Positions 1 to 5,024 of a stretch of DNA of 40,766 nucleotides are shown here, one piece after another; positions within the stretch are counted from its first letter, which is position 1, and each line of letters opens with the position of its first letter. The stretch is from the NCBI GenBank assembly GCA_900540685.1, contig UQGS01000016.1:1-40766 (forward strand), given 5' to 3'. The notes beneath the pieces were generated by a model. That model had not been told where the DNA came from and made no database searches. It was given only the letters and a program-made list of their open reading frames with translations. Position numbers and translations under genes: made by a program. The DNA comes from an uncultured Catenibacterium sp. (GTDB taxonomy: Bacteria; Bacillota_I; Bacilli_A; Erysipelotrichales; Coprobacillaceae).

Positions 1-134
1 AGTGGACACGCCTATAAGAATAAGGATTGCCTAGCTTATAGGTGGAGACTTAAATTTCAATCTTCTTAAACGGAAGCGTAAGCATCCTAGAAGCCTTGAC
101 TTCAAATACGGAGTATTAAGTCGAGGTAGTTCAC
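1..134 (+). mobile_element. Right end of an IS200/IS605-family (TnpB-type) element, partial
   Basis: The first 134 bases look like the 3' tail of a TnpB-carrying element; its transposase and tnpB would lie left of the window. A hairpin joins 10-17 with 36-43, and a second stem joins CCTTGACTT (94-102) with AAGTCGAGG (118-126, one G-U pair). The tail then ends in TAGTTCAC (127-134), the usual end of such elements in Bacillota. The host sequence that follows is the terminator of the asnB unit. The exact left part cannot be seen, and the boundary at 134 is inferred from the family ending. Confidence 0.72.
1..134 (+). ncRNA. 3' part of a TnpB omega RNA (reRNA) scaffold
   Basis: In IS200/IS605 elements the right end doubles as the scaffold of the guide RNA bound by TnpB, and the bases just outside the end form the guide. 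The two hairpins and the TTCAC end fit this. The guide would start at 135 (GCTCTAAAAAAGACTATG) and match the terminator region of the asnB unit. The 5' end of the RNA is outside the window. Confidence 0.55.
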
Positions 135-139
135 GCTCT

Positions 140-167
140 AAAAAAGACTATGAATCATCATAGTCTT
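140..167 (-). terminator. Intrinsic terminator of the asnB unit
   Basis: A perfect 10-bp stem joins 144-153 with 158-167 around a 4-base loop, with an A-run at 140-145 that is a U-run on the minus strand. It lies just past the small membrane protein gene, whose stop codon overlaps the stem. Confidence 0.8.
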
Positions 168-312
168 ATAGAAACATTGATAGTAATCCAAATGCAAAGA
201 AGATAAGAATGAGATAAATCACAACCTTTAAACTCCATTTAAATATATAAAACATAATAATAAATGGAAGAAATGCAAGAAAGAACACCATAGATAATAA
301 TGTACCTAACAT
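166..312 (-). CDS. Small membrane protein, 48 residues
   Basis: This short reading frame lies 27 bases downstream of asnB on the same strand. It starts at ATG (310-312) behind a good ribosome binding site, GAGGTGAT, and stops at 166-168 inside the terminator stem. The product begins MLGTLLSMVFFLAF and is almost wholly hydrophobic: two probable membrane helices (about residues 3-23 and 29-47) separated by the short charged turn KWSLK. A TATAAT on the minus strand within the end of asnB could give it its own promoter, but co-transcription with asnB is simpler. I do not recognise a family and assign no function. Support is the ribosome binding site, the spacing and the terminator position. Confidence 0.6.
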   Translation of the reverse strand: MLGTLLSMVFFLAFLPFIIMFYIFKWSLKVVIYLILIFFAFGLLSMFL

Positions 313-339
313 AATCATCACCTCATTCTTATTATAATA

Positions 340-1923
340 TTATTTTCCAGAATCTCCATAGTTTTTAAGTACTCTAGCACTTGGGTCATCTACGTTACAG
401 TTTTCCCAAGTTTTATTAGGCATCCAGAAGTCTTTGATCCATTTTGCTTTTCCTGGATAATAAGATTCAAAGATATCACGATATAATAGAGATTCTTTAG
501 TGAATGGTGTACAGTAAGGATATTTATCCTTCGCATTCTTCACATCTTCATCTGTATATAATGAGTCAGCATATTCTTTTAAGTAATCCACCATAGAATG
601 TCCTACTGCATCAGAGAATGCAGCTTTTTCTCTAAATAAGATATCCTGAGGAAGATAGTTTAAACCTTCAAAAGCATGTCTTAATAAATATTTACCTTTA
701 TTGTATGTGTTCATCTTCTTTTTAGGATCAATACGCATTGTATAATCCACAAAATCAAGGTCTGCGAAAGGAACACGTCCTTCTAAGGCATTGGCACTAA
801 TACATCTATCCGCTCTTAATACATCATACATATATAATTCACGCATACGCTTCTGAGATTCCTTCTGGAACTCTTCAGGACTAGGTGCGAAGTCTGTATA
901 TTTATAACCAAATAGTTCATCACTGACTTCACCAGTTAAGATAACCTTTAGATCAGTATGTTTATGAATATATTTACATAGAAGATACATACCAATACTT
1001 GCACGAATAGTAGTAATATCCCAAGTTTCTAATGTACGAATCACTTCTCTTAAAGAACCTAATACATCTTCTTTAGTCATAATCACTTCTGTATGATCAG
1101 TACCTAAGAATTCAGCGACTTCTTTCGCATACTTTAAATCAATCGGATCTGTTTCCATACCAATCGCAAATGTCTTGATAGGTGTATCGGTAATACGCTG
1201 ACCAATGGCACATACTAAAGATGAATCCAAACCACCAGATAATAAATAACCAACAGGCGCATCACTCTGTAATCTCTTCTTAACTGCTTCAATTAACTTA
1301 ATTCTTAAGTTTAATGCGATTGTTTCTACATCATCATTGTGCATAAGTTTTACATCAGCCACATCATTGAAGCATACAAACTTCTCACCATCATAATAAT
1401 GTCCTGGTGGGAAAGGCATGATTTCTTTACATACAGGCATCAAAGCTTTGGCTTCAGAACCAAATGCGATAGTGCCTTTTTCAGTATATCCATAAAACAT
1501 TGGACGAATACCAATTGGATCTCTGGCAGCCATCATCTTATCAGCATCTGCATCATATAAACAGAATGCATATTCACCATCTAGATATCTTACAAGTGTA
1601 TCTAAACCATATTTTCTATATAAAGGAATTAATACTTCACAGTCACTAGAAGACTTGAAAGTATATTCATCCATAATATTCTTCTTTAATTCTGGGTAGT
1701 TATAGATTTCTCCATTACATACCACAATAGTATTATCATCAGAAAATGGCTGCATACCATTTTCACTTAAATCCATAATAGCTAATCTATTGAAACCAAA
1801 AGTCTTATCAAATAATCTAGAAGTCTCAATCATATCTGGACCTCTACCTTCAATTTTTCCTAAAGCTTCATCAAATACATCGATTTCTACTTCCGTAGAA
1901 CCCATTGTTAGAAAACCACACAT
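340..1923 (-). CDS. asnB: Asparagine synthase B (glutamine-hydrolysing)
   Basis: Makes asparagine from aspartate, glutamine and ATP in the cytoplasm. The protein is 527 residues, close to bacterial AsnB (about 550). It begins MCGFL, so the N-terminal nucleophile Cys2 of the class II glutaminase domain is present after Met removal. The glutaminase half runs to about residue 190, with the conserved NGEIYNY segment. The synthetase half carries the pyrophosphate-binding loop SGGLDSS near residue 230 and the later TGEVSDELFGY motif. The ribosome binding site AGGAGGAAG sits 9 bases before the ATG. It is preceded by a T-box leader whose specifier reads as an Asn codon, so expression should rise when tRNA-Asn is uncharged. 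Followed by a small membrane protein gene and a terminator. Confidence 0.96.
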   Translation of the reverse strand: MCGFLTMGSTEVEIDVFDEALGKIEGRGPDMIETSRLFDKTFGFNRLAIMDLSENGMQPFSDDNTIVVCNGEIYNYPELKKNIMDEYTFKSSSDCEVLIPLYRKYGLDTLVRYLDGEYAFCLYDADADKMMAARDPIGIRPMFYGYTEKGTIAFGSEAKALMPVCKEIMPFPPGHYYDGEKFVCFNDVADVKLMHNDDVETIALNLRIKLIEAVKKRLQSDAPVGYLLSGGLDSSLVCAIGQRITDTPIKTFAIGMETDPIDLKYAKEVAEFLGTDHTEVIMTKEDVLGSLREVIRTLETWDITTIRASIGMYLLCKYIHKHTDLKVILTGEVSDELFGYKYTDFAPSPEEFQKESQKRMRELYMYDVLRADRCISANALEGRVPFADLDFVDYTMRIDPKKKMNTYNKGKYLLRHAFEGLNYLPQDILFREKAAFSDAVGHSMVDYLKEYADSLYTDEDVKNAKDKYPYCTPFTKESLLYRDIFESYYPGKAKWIKDFWMPNKTWENCNVDDPSARVLKNYGDSGK

Positions 1924-1949
1924 TTACATCTTCCTCCTATACTTGAGTC

Positions 1950-2205
1950 AAAAAAAACTCGCTTTGTGGTGCGAGTATCTTACTAAGTCGTTGAGTCTAT
2001 AACTAAGTACAGACATACTTCAAAGAGCATGCGATACCCGCCAGCGGTAACGTCGCTGAATGAACGTTCTAGCCTACTTGCATAATGCTTTGGGTAGACA
2101 GCTCAGAGGTGTTCTTCGTCTATAACTCAACTGTAAGTCTTCCACCATCACTTACTCGCTCGAGTCTCTGTTATAGATTACTCTCCTCGTCTTCGCCTTT
2201 GTTGG
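1950..2205 (-). promoter_or_regulatory. T-box riboswitch leader, asparagine specifier, controlling asnB
   Basis: On the minus strand the leader carries typical stem I features. The lower helix pairs 2170-2177 with 2119-2126, and a GAGG/CCTC base helix pairs 2185-2188 with 2106-2109. Between them lies a specifier loop containing AAC (2111-2113) followed by A, an Asn codon matching asnB. Downstream is the conserved AAGTAGGCT...GAACG stretch of the T-box region. The terminator is ACTCGC/GCGAGT (1957-1962 with 1971-1976) followed by U's. The antiterminator appears to be GCGGGTATC (2033-2041) with GATACTCGC (1971-1979), which excludes the terminator. The acceptor-pairing UGGC (2040-2043) fits tRNA-Asn (GCCA end), but the usual UGGNACC bulge is not present, so the 3' part is divergent. 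Confidence 0.85.
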
Positions 2206-2210
2206 GTCTA

Positions 2211-2239
2211 AGTATAGTACAAACATTTAGTCAATGCAA
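2211..2239 (-). promoter_or_regulatory. Promoter of the asnB unit
   Basis: On the minus strand a TTGCAT -35 (2234-2239) lies 17 bases before a TATACT -10 (2211-2216). Transcription would start near 2204, at the beginning of the T-box leader. Confidence 0.6.
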
Positions 2240-2346
2240 TAATAAATTATTATAAATGTATTAAAATTTGCTCATTTTTTAGTAATATACTAATGTATGA
2301 TTAATAATGTCGTTTAATGATAAAAAATGAATAAAGATTTTAAGTA

Positions 2347-2355
2347 TGGTAGAAT
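2347..2355 (+). promoter_or_regulatory. Extended -10 promoter of the HicA-like gene
   Basis: TGG followed by TAGAAT, 25 bases before the start codon, with no good -35 box. The ribosome binding site AAGGAGGAAG follows at 2366-2375. Confidence 0.45.
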
Positions 2356-2379
2356 AGAGATAGACAAGGAGGAAGTGCC

Positions 2380-2577
2380 ATGAAAGCAAGAACTTATTCC
2401 ATCATAGAGTTTAAGAGAATACTAGAAAACAATGGCTATAGATTCCTTAGACATGCGAAAGGGGACCATTGTATTTACTCTAATGGTGAACGTACTATCA
2501 CTATTAAGAGGACACATGTGAATAAGATGATTGCCCGTAGACTTATTAGAGAATATGGTCTGAAGGTAGATGATTAG
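2380..2577 (+). CDS. HicA-family small RNA-binding/toxin-like protein, orphan
   Basis: The 65-residue product has the layout of the HicA (YcfA) family, a double-stranded RNA-binding-like fold. An N-terminal helix (IIEFKRILENNGY) leads into a strand with the key histidine in KGDHCIY (His30), then strands NGERTITIKR and a C-terminal helix ending REYGLKVDD. In HicA toxins this histidine is catalytic for mRNA cleavage. HicB, the antitoxin that normally accompanies HicA, is missing: upstream is the asnB promoter and downstream, within 40 bases, a terminator. Start supported by AAGGAGGAAG at a good distance. It may be a solitary HicA-like protein with a domesticated role, or be neutralised by a distant antitoxin. 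Confidence 0.7.
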   Translation: MKARTYSIIEFKRILENNGYRFLRHAKGDHCIYSNGERTITIKRTHVNKMIARRLIREYGLKVDD

Positions 2578-2609
2578 CATCTCTATTCACAAAACTTAAG
2601 CATGTAAAT

Positions 2610-2645
2610 AACCTCTAGGCTATTAACCTAGAGGTTGTTTGTGTG
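2610..2645 (+). terminator. Terminator after the HicA-like gene
   Basis: A perfect 10-bp stem AACCTCTAGG (2610-2619) / CCTAGAGGTT (2627-2636) is followed by a G/T-rich tail (GTTTGTGTGTTG). The U-run is imperfect. Confidence 0.6.
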
Positions 2646-2722
2646 TTGTATTTCTACTAATAAATTGAGATTTATTATGAAATTGTGATAATTGATTACT
2701 TATCCAGACATATAGATTTCCA

Positions 2723-2731
2723 TGATATAAT
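2723..2731 (+). promoter_or_regulatory. Extended -10 promoter of the small toxin gene
   Basis: TGA directly before TATAAT (2726-2731), with no convincing -35. The mRNA would start near 2738 and have a leader of about 100 bases. That leader contains a stem CGAAGG/CCTTCG (2783-2788 with 2797-2802) ahead of a strong Shine-Dalgarno GGAGGTGA (2827-2834). Confidence 0.6.
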
Positions 2732-2840
2732 TCTTATGTGGAACAACCGTATACGGTAGGTGGTTATCCTTGGTCGTAAAGACGAAGGTACGCAACCCTT
2801 CGTGATTCTTCTCTTAAGTTGAAAACGGAGGTGATGCCTA

Positions 2841-2957
2841 ATGACAACGTATGAAATAATCATGATTATGTTAACATGTTTAACACTGATCATATCTTTA
2901 TTGATACTTGTTGTTAGATTACTTCTTATTATTATCGATAAGAATGAAAAAAAGTAA
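2841..2957 (+). CDS. Putative holin-like type I toxin, 38 residues
   Basis: The frame starts at ATG 2841 behind a very strong ribosome binding site (GGAGGTGA, spacing 6) and ends in TAA at 2955-2957. The product starts MTTYEIIMIML, has one membrane helix (about residues 6-32) and ends in the charged tail DKNEKK. The MTTYE start plus one helix and a lysine-rich end is the pattern of the small holin-like toxins of Bacillota (TxpA/BsrG/Fst-like), which damage the membrane when overproduced. A long structured leader, a convergent strong promoter and a shared terminator fit a type I system in which an antisense RNA silences the toxin mRNA. Toxicity itself is inferred. Confidence 0.78.
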   Translation: MTTYEIIMIMLTCLTLIISLLILVVRLLLIIIDKNEKK

Positions 2958-3040
2958 CTACCTCGTCAGTGGAAAAGTTGAGGTAGTTACTTTCTCTGCT
3001 TAAATCCAAGGACAACCGCTTACTGATTGTTCCATCTTTC
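2946..3040 (-). ncRNA. Probable antisense antitoxin RNA of the type I system
   Basis: A strong minus-strand promoter fires toward the toxin gene, and a perfect hairpin followed by U's on the minus strand would end the RNA near 2946, giving about 95 bases. It overlaps the last codons and 3' end of the toxin mRNA (shared hairpin 2953-2991), so the two RNAs are complementary there. No reading frame of note is present. The first 35 bases resemble the 5' leader of the toxin mRNA in the same sense, which is unusual (see findings). Confidence 0.68.
2947..2995. terminator. Bidirectional terminator shared by toxin and antitoxin RNAs
   Basis: A perfect 12-bp stem AGTAACTACCTC (2953-2964) / GAGGTAGTTACT (2980-2991) is flanked by A7 on the left (U-run for the minus RNA) and a weaker pyrimidine-rich stretch TTTCTCT on the right. 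It overlaps the toxin stop codon. Confidence 0.8.
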
Positions 3041-3046
3041 GTCTTT

Positions 3047-3075
3047 ATTATAGTTTAGACCAAATCTAAAGTCAA
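3047..3075 (-). promoter_or_regulatory. Strong promoter of the antitoxin RNA
   Basis: On the minus strand TTGACT (3070-3075) and TATAAT (3047-3052) are separated by exactly 17 bases. It is among the best sigma-A-type promoters in the window. The start point would be near 3040. Confidence 0.82.
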
Positions 3076-3084
3076 TATTTGTAG

Positions 3085-3110
3085 CTATGAGCGATGCTCA
3101 TAGTTTTTTT
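3085..3110 (+). terminator. Intrinsic terminator
   Basis: A perfect 8-bp stem CTATGAGC/GCTCATAG (3085-3092 with 3096-3103) with a 3-base loop is followed by T7. It would catch any toxin transcript reading past the hairpin at 2953-2991 and insulates comFA. Confidence 0.85.
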
Positions 3111-3188
3111 GAAAAAATTTCACTTTTTTTGAGAAAAAAACCATCTTCTAGACGTATAGGTTAGTAGAGGGCCAAAGGAGGTGGTATT

Positions 3189-4325
3189 GTGAAATGTCCT
3201 GTATGTGGTAATGAAGATGAACACTATATCAGCTACGTCAATAAGAGACCTTATTGTAGAAAGTGTATAGCGTTTGGACGTACTTATTTAGATGAAGCTT
3301 ATCCAATACATACGACTCCTTTAATAATGACTGATGCGTCCTATCATCTTTCTTTTACCTTATCGTCCCGCCAGCAGTTCATCTCTGAACAACTGATCAT
3401 GAATTATGAGAATGCCACGAATTCTATTGTCCTTGCTGTATGTGGCTCTGGTAAAACAGAAATCTCTTATGCAATCATCAAGCATGTGATTGAAAATGGT
3501 GGACGTGTCTGTTTCACAATCCCTAGAAGACAATTGTGTATTGAATTACATGAAAGAATTCAGAAGGATTTTCCTCACCTAACCATTGGTCTTCTATATG
3601 GGGGTTATAAAGAAAATTTAGATGCCCCTTTAATCATTTGTACAACGCATCAGCTCTATCGATTTGTATCTTCTCCTTTTGATTTAATTATCATGGATGA
3701 AGCAGATGCATTTCCTTTTTATGGAGATGATGTATTGAATTCCATCTTTTATCATGCCTCTAAAAGCTATATTAAATTATCCGCTACATTACTTGAGGAA
3801 GATATTCATGATGAATGTGTCATGATCATGAATCGACGCTACCATGGTCATGATCTGCCGGTTCCTCATATTTATATCATTCCTCAATTTTTGTGGCATA
3901 TATCCTTGAAATATTGGATTAAGAAGCTATTAGAAACTCACAAAAGAGTGCTGGTTTATGTACCTAGAAAAAGCGATGCATTATATTATGCGGCTCTTCT
4001 TAAAGATACATATAAGGTGCAGGGTGTGAGTTCTGAGTCCCCTTATTTAAATGATTATACAAAGGATTTTAAAGAAGGAGTATTAGATGTCTTAATCACA
4101 ACAACGATATTAGAAAGAGGAATCACAATAGAAGATGTACAGGTGATTGTGTTAGAAGCAGGAGATCGTATATTTGATGAAAGAACATTGATACAGATTG
4201 CTGGAAGAGTAGGAAGAAAAATAGGATATGAGGATGGAAGGATACTACTTGTAGATGACCATTATTCAAAGGCGATGAAGGGATGTATCAAAACCATACA
4301 GAAGCTCAACAGGATGTCTGTTTGA
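3189..4325 (+). CDS. comFA: ComFA, competence DNA-uptake helicase/translocase
   Basis: ComFA is the membrane-associated ATPase that helps pull single-stranded DNA into competent cells. The 378-residue protein begins with a four-cysteine zinc site (Cys3, 6, 23, 26), as in ComFA of Bacillota. It then has a superfamily 2 helicase core: Walker A CGSGKT near residue 85, DEAD box MDEADAF near 169, SATL, and the C-terminal motifs TTTILERGITIEDV and QIAGRVGRK. It is somewhat shorter than B. subtilis ComFA (about 460). The start is GTG behind AAAGGAGGTG. The 3' end overlaps comFC by 43 bases, so the two are made together. Confidence 0.9.
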   Translation: MKCPVCGNEDEHYISYVNKRPYCRKCIAFGRTYLDEAYPIHTTPLIMTDASYHLSFTLSSRQQFISEQLIMNYENATNSIVLAVCGSGKTEISYAIIKHVIENGGRVCFTIPRRQLCIELHERIQKDFPHLTIGLLYGGYKENLDAPLIICTTHQLYRFVSSPFDLIIMDEADAFPFYGDDVLNSIFYHASKSYIKLSATLLEEDIHDECVMIMNRRYHGHDLPVPHIYIIPQFLWHISLKYWIKKLLETHKRVLVYVPRKSDALYYAALLKDTYKVQGVSSESPYLNDYTKDFKEGVLDVLITTTILERGITIEDVQVIVLEAGDRIFDERTLIQIAGRVGRKIGYEDGRILLVDDHYSKAMKGCIKTIQKLNRMSV

Positions 4326-4957
4326 TCTGTTTATCCTCTATTTCTAAATCATCCTCTTTTCATCAATTGTTTACCCACCACTGTATCTGTTCCTCCTGTT
4401 TATCTTTATTTAAGAGATTAAACATTAAGACAAACTTTCAAGGTTATCCATTACGCATATTATATGCTTACAATGATTTCTTCCGTACCCTGCTTTTTCG
4501 TTATAAGGGACAATATGACTATGCTTTAAAGGATGCTTTCTTAGATATGTACAAAAGAGAACTACAAAGACGCTACAAGGATTATTTAATTGTTGTTGCA
4601 CCAAGTGCGTCAAAGGCTAATGATGTGCGTGGTTTTGCCCCAAACCAGGCCATTGCGATGACAATTCATTCTCATGTTTTCAATGGACTTTATAAGAAAG
4701 TAGATTATAAACAAAGTGATCAGTCTTATACGCAAAGAGCAGGGATACGTGATGTGATTGGATTAAGAGGTGGTGCTTTTCTTGAAAATAGGAAAATACT
4801 GTTGATGGATGACGTGATGACTTCTGGAGAAACTATCAAGACCTGCCTTGAATTAATTGAAAAAGAAAAACCCCAGAAAATCGAAATACTGATACTTTCT
4901 ATGAAAGAAAAATACCTTGTAAACTTGGGAATAATTAAACAAGCAAGGAGTATATAA
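4283..4957 (+). CDS. comFC: ComFC, phosphoribosyltransferase-like competence protein
   Basis: The 224-residue protein has the ComFC/GntX layout. Cysteine pairs near the N-terminus (CLIC and CICSSC) suggest a zinc site. A phosphoribosyltransferase-like fold follows, with LLMDDVMTSGETIKTC near residues 173-188 as the PRPP-binding loop. It works with ComFA in late DNA uptake. The ATG at 4283 lies within the end of comFA; its own ribosome binding site is weak (GAAGGG next to the ATG), pointing to translational coupling. The usual neighbour hpf/raiA is not found between this gene and secA. Confidence 0.87.
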   Translation: MYQNHTEAQQDVCLICLSSISKSSSFHQLFTHHCICSSCLSLFKRLNIKTNFQGYPLRILYAYNDFFRTLLFRYKGQYDYALKDAFLDMYKRELQRRYKDYLIVVAPSASKANDVRGFAPNQAIAMTIHSHVFNGLYKKVDYKQSDQSYTQRAGIRDVIGLRGGAFLENRKILLMDDVMTSGETIKTCLELIEKEKPQKIEILILSMKEKYLVNLGIIKQARSI

Positions 4958-4964
4958 AATGGTT

Positions 4965-4992
4965 TTGTTTTTTACTGTTTGTATGATATAAT
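4965..4992 (+). promoter_or_regulatory. Promoter of secA-prfB
   Basis: TTGTTT (4965-4970), 16 bases, then TATAAT (4987-4992) with an extended TGA in front. secA's ribosome binding site AAAGGAG follows. Confidence 0.6.
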
Positions 4993-5024
4993 GTACTCGA
5001 TTTTGTATTGAAAGGAGACACATC

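Noticed and set aside
2696..2893. Minus-strand frame of 65 codons over the toxin leader
   Set aside because: It lies opposite the toxin leader and gene, has no ribosome binding site and its composition is unlike a protein.
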